Source of the DNA: Enteractinococcus helveticum
GTDB lineage: Bacteria; Actinomycetota; Actinomycetes; Actinomycetales; Micrococcaceae
DNA length: 19,394 bases
NCBI RefSeq assembly: GCF_020742345.1
Contig: NZ_DYXC01000115.1
Coordinates: 1 to 19,394, forward strand
Direction of reading: 5' to 3'
Below are positions 1 through 6,802 of the stretch, piece by piece. Under the pieces are notes generated by a model. It was given only the letters and a program-made list of their open reading frames with translations, did not search any database and was not told the origin of the DNA. The translations under genes and the position numbers were made by a program. Every line of letters begins with the position of its first letter. The stretch's first letter is position 1.

Positions 1-138
1 CGCTTGACAGTTATAGAAGAGTCGCCCGGCGAGCCCGGGACCATCAAGCAACGTGATCCCAAACAACGGTTCAGCAACCACGCGATCTGGCTGGTTGGCC
101 GGCGTCATGGTCCGAGACGAGCCCCGCTTCAACGACAA
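1..138 (-). CDS. Partial unidentified CDS, 5' end only, TTG start, runs off left edge
   Basis: Read on the minus strand, a TTG codon at 138-136 is preceded at a good distance by an AAAGGA-type ribosome binding site (about 145-151) and opens 46 codons without a stop to the window edge. The peptide begins MSLKRGSSRTMTPANQPDRV and continues through a stretch containing FGITLLDGPGLAG. Third codon positions are G/C-rich, as in neighbouring genes, and the opposite-strand frame has no binding site. An internal ATG at 108-106 is an alternative start but lacks a binding site. I do not recognise the family and too little is present to assign a function. The gene is co-directional with and downstream of the LysR gene, with about 72 bp between them, so it could be co-transcribed with it. 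Confidence 0.45.
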   Translation of the reverse strand, partial: MSLKRGSSRTMTPANQPDRVVAEPLFGITLLDGPGLAGRLFYNCQA

Positions 139-210
139 TTTGTTTCCTTTCGGAGCGTAGCTGAAAAGCTCACGTTCGTCTCAGCATTAACAGCGTGAAT
201 CATGTGATTT

Positions 211-1149
211 TTACCGGGTATTCTGCGCCCCGGGCTGCTCTGTCCCCGTTCGAGCGATGGTGATAAATCGTTGCGCGAAGTGAGTCAACGAGCTCGGGGT
301 TTTCCACACAGCTGTTAGCTGCCGCTCAAGCTTTTTCTTGCCACTGGGGACGCCAATTAATTTCCCCGCGCGGATATCACTTTCCACAGCGAGTCGACTC
401 AGGACAGCAGGTCCAATGCCCTCGATCACAGCCTGACAGATAGCGGAGTTACTGTTGAGCTCAAGCAGCGGGGGTTGCCGATGTGTACCAACCAAGAAAT
501 CGAGAAAAGCTCGCGTTCCAGATCCCGGCTCCCGTTCAATCAGCGGGGTATTCGCCAGAAGATCCGGGCTGACTACAGTTGCGCTGTTTGCCCACGGGTG
601 ACCGGTACCCACCACAGTGATTAGTTCGTCGGTCCAGATGGGTTGGGATTGCAGTGTTTGCGGAACTTCCGGTGTTTCAACGAACCCCAGAGCAATGCTG
701 TCGTTTTCAATATTGCTGATGACATCCGCTGAATTCATAATGCGCAATTCAGTTTTTGCTTCCGGGTAGCGTGCACGGAAGGTCTTGAGCCAACTAGGCA
801 ACAGATGTTCTGCGATCGTCATGCTGGCCCCAATCGTGAGAACCTCTGATTCGGAGCGCGCTAAGGCTTCAGCTCCTATGGCGAGCCTGTCGATGGCTTC
901 GAGTGCTTCACGTGCCCACTCCGCAATAAGTTTGCCCTCTTGGGTAAGTTGAGATCCTCGATAGGAACGATGAAGTAATGCGTAACCGAGCCTGCGTTCC
1001 AGCACCCGAACCGCCCGTGATGCATTCGATTGCGCGACGCCAGCTTCTTTTGCTGCAGCACTCAAACTTTTATGATCCGCAATCCCACAGATAATTCGCA
1101 ATAGCGAGATATTGCTCCAGTGATCGATCGAGTGCATACGACCAGTCAT
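211..1149 (-). CDS. LysR-family transcriptional regulator, divergent from yeiH-type exporter
   Basis: DNA-binding regulator of about 312 residues, the usual LysR length. The N-terminal winged helix-turn-helix is clear (ISLLRIICGIADHKSLSAAA, then AGVAQSNASRAVRVLERRLG), followed by the linker helix and a two-lobed effector-binding domain (from about EVLTIGASMTIAEHLLPSWL to the end). The longer frame to 1284 would add an unlikely tail that overlaps the divergent gene, so I place the start at the ATG at 1149-1147; the ATG at 1137 is an alternative. Neither has a good ribosome binding site, so the message may be leaderless. The gene is divergent from a YeiH-family exporter. In enterobacteria the LysR regulator YeiE is adjacent to and controls yeiH, so control of the exporter is a reasonable inference. 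The effector is not evident; sulfur compounds would fit the neighbour. Confidence 0.88.
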   Translation of the reverse strand: MTGRMHSIDHWSNISLLRIICGIADHKSLSAAAKEAGVAQSNASRAVRVLERRLGYALLHRSYRGSQLTQEGKLIAEWAREALEAIDRLAIGAEALARSESEVLTIGASMTIAEHLLPSWLKTFRARYPEAKTELRIMNSADVISNIENDSIALGFVETPEVPQTLQSQPIWTDELITVVGTGHPWANSATVVSPDLLANTPLIEREPGSGTRAFLDFLVGTHRQPPLLELNSNSAICQAVIEGIGPAVLSRLAVESDIRAGKLIGVPSGKKKLERQLTAVWKTPSSLTHFAQRFITIARTGTEQPGAQNTR

Positions 1150-1163
1150 ATCATGAATATATG
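1147..1163. promoter_or_regulatory. Candidate LysR operator, CATAT-N7-ATATG
   Basis: A 17-bp sequence with perfect 5-bp inverted arms (CATAT and ATATG) lies in the divergent spacer between the LysR gene and the exporter gene. Size and symmetry fit the T-N11-A style LysR box. It overlaps the proposed LysR start codon at 1147-1149, which would suit autorepression or would favour the alternative start at 1137. This is an inference from position and symmetry only. Confidence 0.4.
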
Positions 1164-1221
1164 GCAGTGTTGTCGAATTGGGGTCTACTGTCCGGTGCAT
1201 GACGGTGAGAAGATTGATCAC

Positions 1222-2298
1222 ATGAACCACGATGACCACACCATGACACAGAACCAGCCTGTTCAGGCTGCTACGACAAGCCAAGCGCCAAAACGTCCCC
1301 TGGCCTCGTCTTTACGAGGAATGAAGGCTGGCATCCCGGGCGTCATAGTATGTCTGGTGGGTGCTCTGGCGTCATTTGTTGGTGCTCAATTTCTTCCCGG
1401 CGTCAGCGCACTGTTGATCGCCATTATTCTCGGGGCTGTGTGGCGCAATATCGCTTCCGTTCCAGCCATACTCAAACCGGGGATAACATTTTCTTCCAAG
1501 AAGTTGCTGCGCACTGGGATTATTCTTTTAGGATTCCAGCTATCACTGTCCACGATTGCTGATCTAGGATTTGGGGTTATCTTCCTCATCGTTGCAGCCG
1601 TAGCTATAACGTTCTTTGCCACCTTGTGGGTGGGACAGCTGATGGGCATCGGATTGGCACAACGTCTGCTGATCGCCTCAGGTTTCTCGATTTGTGGTGC
1701 GGCAGCTGTTGCCGCAACGGAAGGGACCACGAAAGCCGCCGAAGAAGAGGTGGCCACTGCCATTGGGCTTGTTGTCTTATTTGGCACCCTGATGATCCCT
1801 ACCGTCCCATTCCTGGGAGGACTGCTGGGCATGGAGGACGAGCCCTTAGGAATGTGGATTGGAGCTTCCACCCATGAAGTCGCTCAGGTAGTCGCTGCCG
1901 GTGGCGCCGTGAGTGCAAGTGCCCTGGCTGTTGCTGTGACCGTCAAGCTGGCTCGCGTGATTACCTTGGCCCCAATTATTGCCGGCATCGCCGTGTACAT
2001 GCGTCGCAGTGGGCGAGCTGTTGGCGACAAGAAACCGCCGATCGTTCCGTTATTTGTTGTAGGCTTTGTGGCCGCCATGCTGCTCCGCACTCTAGACTTC
2101 ATACCCGCAGGCGTTTTGGACGTCGTCGAAATTATCCAGGTGTTGCTGTTAGCCGCGGCAATGTTCGCTTTGGGGCTGGGAGTTCACTTACGCAGTCTCT
2201 TTAAAGTAGGGTTCAAACCCGTTCTTCTGGGCCTGGTTTCAACTGTGGTGATTTTGGTCGTGTCTTATGTTGGCGTCGTATTCTTTGCTGGTTCGTAG
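1222..2298 (+). CDS. YeiH family putative sulfate/sulfur-oxyanion exporter membrane protein
   Basis: Polytopic inner-membrane protein of 358 residues from the chosen start. It matches the YeiH/PSE (putative sulfate exporter) family: about ten hydrophobic segments, the family motif region around GFSICGAAAVAATEGTTKA, and later GASTHEVAQVVAAGGAVS. The ATG at 1222 has a GGTGAGAAG binding site nine bases upstream; the frame is open back to 1120, but that extension overlaps the LysR gene and has no binding site. An ATG at 1243 is a weaker alternative. Family members are linked to export of sulfur oxyanions or sulfonates, mostly by context, so the substrate is not certain. The divergent LysR gene is the likely regulator. 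The 139 bp after the stop hold no convincing terminator before the convergent cupin gene. Confidence 0.85.
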   Translation: MNHDDHTMTQNQPVQAATTSQAPKRPLASSLRGMKAGIPGVIVCLVGALASFVGAQFLPGVSALLIAIILGAVWRNIASVPAILKPGITFSSKKLLRTGIILLGFQLSLSTIADLGFGVIFLIVAAVAITFFATLWVGQLMGIGLAQRLLIASGFSICGAAAVAATEGTTKAAEEEVATAIGLVVLFGTLMIPTVPFLGGLLGMEDEPLGMWIGASTHEVAQVVAAGGAVSASALAVAVTVKLARVITLAPIIAGIAVYMRRSGRAVGDKKPPIVPLFVVGFVAAMLLRTLDFIPAGVLDVVEIIQVLLLAAAMFALGLGVHLRSLFKVGFKPVLLGLVSTVVILVVSYVGVVFFAGS

Positions 2299-2437
2299 GA
2301 AACCATTGATGTGGGCACAGCCGATGATCGTTGGGTACCCATCGGTAGATGGCTTTGAGGACGACGACGGATGGCGCTGCCGGGATTTGGCCAAGGTGCT
2401 GGCAGGAGTGGAAAGCGGGACGTTTACAGAGCGACGA

Positions 2438-3064
2438 TCAGTCGTTGCGTTTTGGTGCAGCAGTGATTGTCAGCGTCGGCTTCCGGTGATGCACGGTCAG
2501 GTAGCGGATACCTTCGGGCCCGGCAATAAAACGGCGTTGTGCATTGCGGGGCAACCATACCAGTGAACCCTGCTGAAGCTCGATCATATTGAGTTCGGTT
2601 TGCAGCTGCCCGGAACCCTGGAGCACGAGGATCAAGACATCGAGGTTTGGGCCGATGTGCAGGCCAATTTCGTCGTCGGCAGGTAGTGCGATGATATTTG
2701 AATCCAGGTCTCGCGCGCCCGGTTCCAGTTGCCAGATGGAGCCACCCGTTGTGGGATCGGTCTCGGCAAGCAGTGCCGCGGTGTCTGCGACCACCCGTGG
2801 CAGTGCGGTACTTGCGCGTTTGGTAATGCGGACTCGATACTCCTGGGCCACTTTGGGGAGCGGATCCCAAGAAAAGGCGCCGGCAAACTCGCGGTCAAAT
2901 TCGTCCTTCAAACCTCGCGGCTCATGGTCGTTGATGACCGTTAGTGACTCGCCGACCGCCAGCTGGGCATAGGCGTCGAAGACCAGTGCGTGACGTCGTG
3001 GTGGCGGGACAGCGCGAACATCGAGTTCGCGGGATTCAGATGCTGGGATATCAGTATTCGACAT
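2438..3064 (-). CDS. DUF2249 - cupin two-domain protein
   Basis: A 208-residue soluble protein. Residues about 13-82 (from LDVRAVPPPRRHALVFDAYA to the VRITK strand) look like a DUF2249 domain, a TusA-like fold with the typical LDVR start and NDHEPRGL motif. Residues about 125-200 form a single cupin barrel (LHIGPNLDVLILVLQGSGQL, then GSLVWLPRNAQRRF and YLTVHHR), with a histidine in the first motif but not a full canonical metal set. GAAAGG precedes the ATG at a normal distance. It lies 81 bp downstream of the M56 gene on the same strand and may be the last gene of that operon. Function is unknown; DUF2249 proteins are often found near thiol, nitrite or hemerythrin genes. Its 5' end is duplicated as a relic at 8070-8152. 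Confidence 0.8.
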   Translation of the reverse strand: MSNTDIPASESRELDVRAVPPPRRHALVFDAYAQLAVGESLTVINDHEPRGLKDEFDREFAGAFSWDPLPKVAQEYRVRITKRASTALPRVVADTAALLAETDPTTGGSIWQLEPGARDLDSNIIALPADDEIGLHIGPNLDVLILVLQGSGQLQTELNMIELQQGSLVWLPRNAQRRFIAGPEGIRYLTVHHRKPTLTITAAPKRND

Positions 3065-3075
3065 GAGGGCCTTTC
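3003..3075 (-). repeat. Direct repeat copy 1 (cupin gene 5' end and ribosome binding site)
   Basis: This 73-bp stretch covers the binding site, start codon and first ~20 codons of the DUF2249-cupin gene. It aligns without gaps to 8080-8152 with 8 mismatches by eye. Both copies have the same orientation and bracket the approximately 5-kb redox module. Confidence 0.85.
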
Positions 3076-3145
3076 AGGACGGTTGGTTGAGCCGCATGAA
3101 GGAGCTGGACCAGCAGCTTTGTAGCAGCGCGGTGCAACAGGACGC

Positions 3146-4138
3146 TTAGAGCAGACACCCTTCGAGTACAGCTTGCAAATATGGCAGATGCACGACCAGA
3201 CTCCCAGCGAACAAAATGCCGACGACGGTAAGCATGGTGGATATGGGGAGCATGCCTTGTTTGCCGTCGGGTGGTGCGATCAGATGGCGGATACGGTCGA
3301 TACCCGCTGCGTGCAGTGCCACGGGTCCACAAGCGGCATGTAACGCTGCAGGACCTGATTTCTCCCCGATCTTTAACAGTGCACTTGCCAGTATGGGCGT
3401 GCTGGTCTGCTCGCGGGCAGCGTTATCGGCTGCCATTTCTAGGTAGTGCGGAATCGCCGCGTCAATGGCAGCCACCAGCGGGATCCAGCGTAACGGTGCA
3501 ATCCCACCGTGCAGGAGACGCAAAATCAGGTGGTGACGTTGTCGCAGATGAGCCGCTTCATGTGTCACTACCGCAGTGAGCTCGTCCGCAGTCAGCAGCT
3601 CCATCAAGGCTATTGAGATGACGATACCCCAGCGACGATGTGCCAGGGCAAAAGCGGTTGGTTGGTCATGCACGATGACGGTGACCGGTTGCCCGGCAAT
3701 CCAAGTCTGAGTCGAACCAGCCCCCAATGCGTCCTGCAGGTCGCGCTGTTGTTTTCCATGACGACGACGGTAACGGTAGCCGCCAATGATCATCGCTAGC
3801 ACCAGGATCAGCGGTAGCGCCAGCAGCAGGATCACGGGGATAAAGGTGTTGAACTCCAACCCCGGCGGTAGCGGATTCGCCGCATCTAAACACCGTTGAC
3901 ATACCAGCCCTGTGTCGCCCGGCAGGAGACCGCTAGGACCGGACAGAACCCAAGCAAACATTGGCCCCAAGGCAGCAAAGCCCGCCAGCCAGATAACTAA
4001 CGTTGCAAATAATGCACCGACCGCTAGCCGAGGTGTGCGCATGAGTGCTGGTGCAGCCTTCCGGACGATCGGCGCACCCGCCAATCCACTCACCAAGACT
4101 GTTGCCAACAGCAGGGGAGCTAGGATCAGCGCCGTCAT
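3146..4138 (-). CDS. M56-family (BlaR1-like) membrane zinc metallopeptidase
   Basis: Integral membrane protein of 330 residues. Hydrophobic segments lie near residues 2-22, 38-66, 97-119 and in the C-terminal region (about 295-315). The catalytic site is HEAAH (H193-E194-H197), with a downstream EMAAD (E234-D238) supplying the third zinc ligand pattern of gluzincin proteases. In BlaR1/MecR1-like systems such proteases cleave a BlaI-type repressor after a signal is sensed outside the membrane. The loop between TM2 and TM3 contains CQRC (C80, C83), a possible thiol or metal sensor. There is no C-terminal penicillin-binding sensor domain, so beta-lactams are not the expected signal. The start overlaps the blaI-like stop by 4 bp (ATGA), which implies translational coupling. 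Confidence 0.88.
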   Translation of the reverse strand: MTALILAPLLLATVLVSGLAGAPIVRKAAPALMRTPRLAVGALFATLVIWLAGFAALGPMFAWVLSGPSGLLPGDTGLVCQRCLDAANPLPPGLEFNTFIPVILLLALPLILVLAMIIGGYRYRRRHGKQQRDLQDALGAGSTQTWIAGQPVTVIVHDQPTAFALAHRRWGIVISIALMELLTADELTAVVTHEAAHLRQRHHLILRLLHGGIAPLRWIPLVAAIDAAIPHYLEMAADNAAREQTSTPILASALLKIGEKSGPAALHAACGPVALHAAGIDRIRHLIAPPDGKQGMLPISTMLTVVGILFAGSLVVHLPYLQAVLEGCLL

Positions 4139-4500
4139 GACTGCTCCAAGTAGTCGCGTAACATTTCTAATCCCTCTTCGGGTAAATCCTGGACGAAGTG
4201 CAGGATTGATGCGGCCATATCATTACTGGTATCGAGGGCTTGGTGCATTTGCCGGGCAATGTATTCCTCGCGGCTCAGTTGCGGCAGATACGACACGAAT
4301 CGTCCCTGCCGCTGTGCGCGCACCATGTTTTTCGTTTTGAGGTTCTGCATCACCGTGGTGATGGTGGTATATGCCGGTTTGGATGGCAGCGCATCCATGA
4401 CCTCTCGGACACTACGGGGGCTGGTTTCCCATAGTAAGTCCATGACTTGTTGTTCTAGTTCGCCCAGTTGCGGGACCGAATGTGGTGATCGCATTGTCAT
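4135..4500 (-). CDS. BlaI/MecI/CopY-family transcriptional repressor
   Basis: A 121-residue winged-helix repressor. Residues about 12-75 give the family signature: LGELEQQVMDLLW, the recognition region YTTITTVMQNLKTKNMVRAQ and the wing RFVSYLPQLSREEY. The C-terminal helices support dimerisation. I start it at the ATG at 4500-4498, because this overlaps the TGA of the upstream CPVC membrane protein (ATGA) and sits about nine bases after GGAAAA; an ATG two codons later is possible. The frame is open to 4566 but that extension lies inside the upstream gene. The partner M56 protease follows with another 4-bp overlap. Its expected targets are the two YTACTA-N7-TAGTAA dyads at 5045-5112, which would make the operon autoregulated and also control the divergent DsbA/CcdA genes. 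Confidence 0.9.
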   Translation of the reverse strand: MTMRSPHSVPQLGELEQQVMDLLWETSPRSVREVMDALPSKPAYTTITTVMQNLKTKNMVRAQRQGRFVSYLPQLSREEYIARQMHQALDTSNDMAASILHFVQDLPEEGLEMLRDYLEQS

Positions 4501-5039
4501 ACTTGGGTATTTTCCGTTTCTTGAGACGCTGGCTGAGTCAGGTTTTTGTCCGGCGATACCTGACAAAAAAGTTGTCCTTTGAGCCGTCGCACTAACGCAA
4601 TGCCGGTTAGCAATAGTGCTGCGATGCCTAACAACGGTTGGATCGGCGCAAAATAGGTGATGGCTCCAGAATAGCCAAAGGCTATCAGTGCCAATTTATT
4701 ACAGACGGGACAGCCGACCGCGAACCAAGAGAGAAAACCGCCGACCATCCCTAGCTTCCCATGGCGAGTTGTCGCATTGGGCGCATCGGATTGTTCGACT
4801 GCTGTAGCAGGTTGAATATAGGTTGCCACTAGCATGCCACTGGCTACCGAGGTCATGATCCATACCGGATAGTTCCACCACACCGGGTCAATATCGCGTG
4901 CAAACACTGGATTGGGGATGAGCACCGTAGCCATGCCAATGAGCAAGCCGATAAGGGTGCTGGCCAACACGGCGACGACCACTTGACGTGTATTCCAACG
5001 TCGCAGTGCTTGACCAGCGTAGAGAAAAGTCTTCACCAT
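4497..5039 (-). CDS. Small membrane protein with CPVC motif, likely thiol-redox or membrane-sensing partner
   Basis: A 180-residue membrane protein with hydrophobic segments near residues 19-40, 57-74, 96-122 and 127-142. The strongest motif is AVGCPVCNKLALIAFGYSGA (C110-P-V-C113), followed by APIQPLLGIAAL. I recall this CPVCNK pattern from conserved actinobacterial membrane proteins found beside DsbA/CcdA-type genes, but I cannot name a characterised homolog. The ATG at 5039 is chosen because the upstream extension crosses the operators and has no hydrophobic or conserved content. It is the first gene of a tightly overlapping set with blaI and M56 genes. Two membrane-embedded cysteines next to CcdA/DsbA suggest electron relay or heavy-metal/thiol handling, but that is inference. 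Confidence 0.75.
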   Translation of the reverse strand: MVKTFLYAGQALRRWNTRQVVVAVLASTLIGLLIGMATVLIPNPVFARDIDPVWWNYPVWIMTSVASGMLVATYIQPATAVEQSDAPNATTRHGKLGMVGGFLSWFAVGCPVCNKLALIAFGYSGAITYFAPIQPLLGIAALLLTGIALVRRLKGQLFCQVSPDKNLTQPASQETENTQV

Positions 5040-5044
5040 GTTAT

Positions 5045-5063
5045 CTACTATGCCTGATAGTAA
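5045..5063. promoter_or_regulatory. Candidate BlaI-type operator 1
   Basis: The sequence reads CTACTA-N7-TAGTAA, or equivalently TACTAT-N5-ATAGTA with perfect 6-bp arms. It lies 6 bp upstream of the CPVC gene start, where a bound repressor would block transcription of the repressor operon. Two-fold symmetry and A/T-rich TACTA arms fit BlaI/CopY-family operators. Confidence 0.7.
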
Positions 5064-5089
5064 TGAACATGTATAGTGGAGCCCGAAAA

Positions 5090-5112
5090 GATTACTACTC
5101 GAGATAGTAATC
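5090..5112. promoter_or_regulatory. Candidate BlaI-type operator 2
   Basis: Arms GATTACTA and TAGTAATC are perfect 8-bp inverted repeats around a 7-bp centre containing CTCGAG. The core TTACTA-N7-TAGTAA matches operator 1. The centres are 47 bp apart. It lies 43 bp upstream of the DsbA-like start and probably overlaps promoter elements for one or both directions; a -10-like TATACA on the minus strand (5075-5070) lies between the two operators. Confidence 0.72.
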
Positions 5113-5155
5113 GGTCTGCTCTGTGAATCCTGATCGCTAATACAAAGGAAATGTT

Positions 5156-5905
5156 GTGCCCCAGCAAACCACCAGCTCGAAACCACCGTGGCTGCTGCCT
5201 GTGATCGTCGGGGTGATTGCGCTCGCCGTCATCGTGCTCGCATATTTTATTTTTGCGAGTTCGGATCGTGCTGAGCCTTCCGCTGCAACAGAACAGTCCG
5301 ATGATCGCGGCGTCGTCGATGTTGCCCCACAGTCTGAGACCGACCAAGTTGATCTGAGTTTTGTGGAACGACGTGACGATACGGACCCGTTGAGCATCGG
5401 TACTGTGGATGCACCCGTCACGATGGTGGTGTTCTCGGATTATCAGTGTCCGTTTTGTGCTTCGTGGAACCAAGATACGTTGCCTATCATGATGGACTAC
5501 GTAGAATCCGATCAGTTGCGGATCGAATGGCGAGATCTCAATGTGTTTGGACCGGAATCCGAACAAGCGTCGAAGGCAGCCTATGCGGCGGCTCTGCAGG
5601 ATGCGTTTTGGGAGTACCATGATGAATTATTTGCTGACGGTGACATCCGTGATCCTGCCGAGCTTAGCGAAGAGGCTTTGGTGGAACTTGCCGCCGAGCT
5701 TGGGCTTGATACTGAACAGTTCACTACGGATATGCAATCCGATCAGGTTGCAGAACAGGTCCTGATCAATCAGCAACTCGGTACCGATTTAGGGGCCTAC
5801 TCGACGCCGTCATTTATTGTGGATGGTCAACCGATGGTCGGAGCACAACCAACTGATGTATTCGTCAACGCCGTGGACGAGGCACTGGCTCAGCCAGCGC
5901 GATAG
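5156..5905 (+). CDS. Membrane-anchored DsbA-like thiol-disulfide oxidoreductase
   Basis: A 249-residue extracytoplasmic thioredoxin-fold protein. An N-terminal membrane anchor spans about residues 11-33, followed by an acidic linker to about residue 65. The DsbA/thioredoxin_4 domain has active site SDYQCPFC (C98-P-F-C101), a helical insertion and the cis-proline loop YSTPSFIVDG near the C terminus. It should form or isomerise disulfides in exported proteins. The start is GTG, with AAAGGAA five bases upstream; the ATG at 5151 is in another frame. The gene is first in a co-directional set with ccdA-like and lipoprotein genes, divergent from the blaI operon and preceded by the two operator dyads, so BlaI-type control is likely. 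Confidence 0.9.
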   Translation: MPQQTTSSKPPWLLPVIVGVIALAVIVLAYFIFASSDRAEPSAATEQSDDRGVVDVAPQSETDQVDLSFVERRDDTDPLSIGTVDAPVTMVVFSDYQCPFCASWNQDTLPIMMDYVESDQLRIEWRDLNVFGPESEQASKAAYAAALQDAFWEYHDELFADGDIRDPAELSEEALVELAAELGLDTEQFTTDMQSDQVAEQVLINQQLGTDLGAYSTPSFIVDGQPMVGAQPTDVFVNAVDEALAQPAR

Positions 5906-5916
5906 GTGAAGCAGCC

Positions 5917-6792
5917 ATGGAAATCAGTGTGATCACAGCATTTTTAGGTGGTGTGCTTGCCATCTTGAGTCCCTGCGGTGCACTGCTGCTACCGGCATTC
6001 TTCGCATCCGTCATCGGGCGCCGACTGAGGTTGATCTTGCACGGTGCCATCTTCTATCTGGGCCTGGTGGTGACGCTGGTACCCCTGGGGTTAGGAATCG
6101 GGGCACTTGGCAACCTGCTGACCGTCTACCGAGATGTCCTGATTATTACCACATCGATCGTGCTGATTGTGCTTGGGTTGGCTCAAGCCGCCGGGTTTGG
6201 GTTCGATATGTCGAAAATGCTTCCCGGAGCTGAGACGCTGCACCAGCGCGCTCATCAGCGTAGCGGGTGGGTCCGAACGTTCCTGTTGGGGGCAGTCAGC
6301 GGTGTGGCGGGCTTTTGTGCCGGACCGATTCTTGGGGCGATTTTGACGTTGGCTCTTGCCCAGGGCGACTCGCTGAATGCTGGGATCATGCTGGCCGTCT
6401 ACGGACTGGGTATGGTCGCGCCGTTGACCCTTTTGGCGGCTATCTGGGATAAGCTCAGCCCACGTGTCATGAGCGTATTACGCGGGCGTGGTTTTCGGTT
6501 CTTGGGGCGGCAGTTACACACCACGTCGGTGGCTACCGGCTTGCTGATCGTTGTCGTTGGAATCATTTTTTGGACAACGAACGGCCTGGTCAGTGCGCCG
6601 TCATTAATACCAGCCGGAATCCAGCGTGGGCTGCAATCTTATGGGAGCATGCTGGCAAATCCGCTCTTGGACGCCGTCATATTAGGTGCCCTCGTGGTGA
6701 TCATCGTTACTGTCTGGGCGATTCGACGAACACGCAACCGCACGAGGGACCAAGACACAGCACAGACCCAGAAGATGAACCGTGGGAGCTAA
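5917..6792 (+). CDS. CcdA/DsbD-family transmembrane electron transporter
   Basis: A 291-residue membrane protein of the CcdA family, which passes reducing equivalents from cytoplasmic thioredoxin to extracytoplasmic thiol proteins. The two family cysteines are visible: SPCGALLLPAF in the first helix (C20) and GFCAGPILGA in a middle helix (C134). About six core helices plus extra C-terminal hydrophobic segments (about 205-222 and 250-268) and a charged tail are seen. It starts 11 bp after the DsbA-like stop with an AGGTGAAG binding site overlapping that stop, so the genes are coupled. In this context it probably reduces the neighbouring DsbA-like protein or another substrate rather than serving only cytochrome c maturation, for which no other genes are present here. 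Confidence 0.9.
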   Translation: MEISVITAFLGGVLAILSPCGALLLPAFFASVIGRRLRLILHGAIFYLGLVVTLVPLGLGIGALGNLLTVYRDVLIITTSIVLIVLGLAQAAGFGFDMSKMLPGAETLHQRAHQRSGWVRTFLLGAVSGVAGFCAGPILGAILTLALAQGDSLNAGIMLAVYGLGMVAPLTLLAAIWDKLSPRVMSVLRGRGFRFLGRQLHTTSVATGLLIVVVGIIFWTTNGLVSAPSLIPAGIQRGLQSYGSMLANPLLDAVILGALVVIIVTVWAIRRTRNRTRDQDTAQTQKMNRGS

Positions 6793-6802
6793 AGAGCACA
6801 CG

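Noticed and set aside
4..198. Plus-strand frame at the left edge
   Set aside because: It has no binding site; the opposite strand has a binding site, a TTG start and better codon bias.
2267..2566. Plus-strand frame after the yeiH-type gene
   Set aside because: It overlaps the end of the exporter gene and runs antisense into the cupin gene, with no binding site and no codon bias.
3146..4500. Assignment of the BlaI/M56 pair to beta-lactam resistance
   Set aside because: The M56 protein lacks a penicillin-binding domain and there is no beta-lactamase or PBP gene here; the neighbours are thiol-redox genes.
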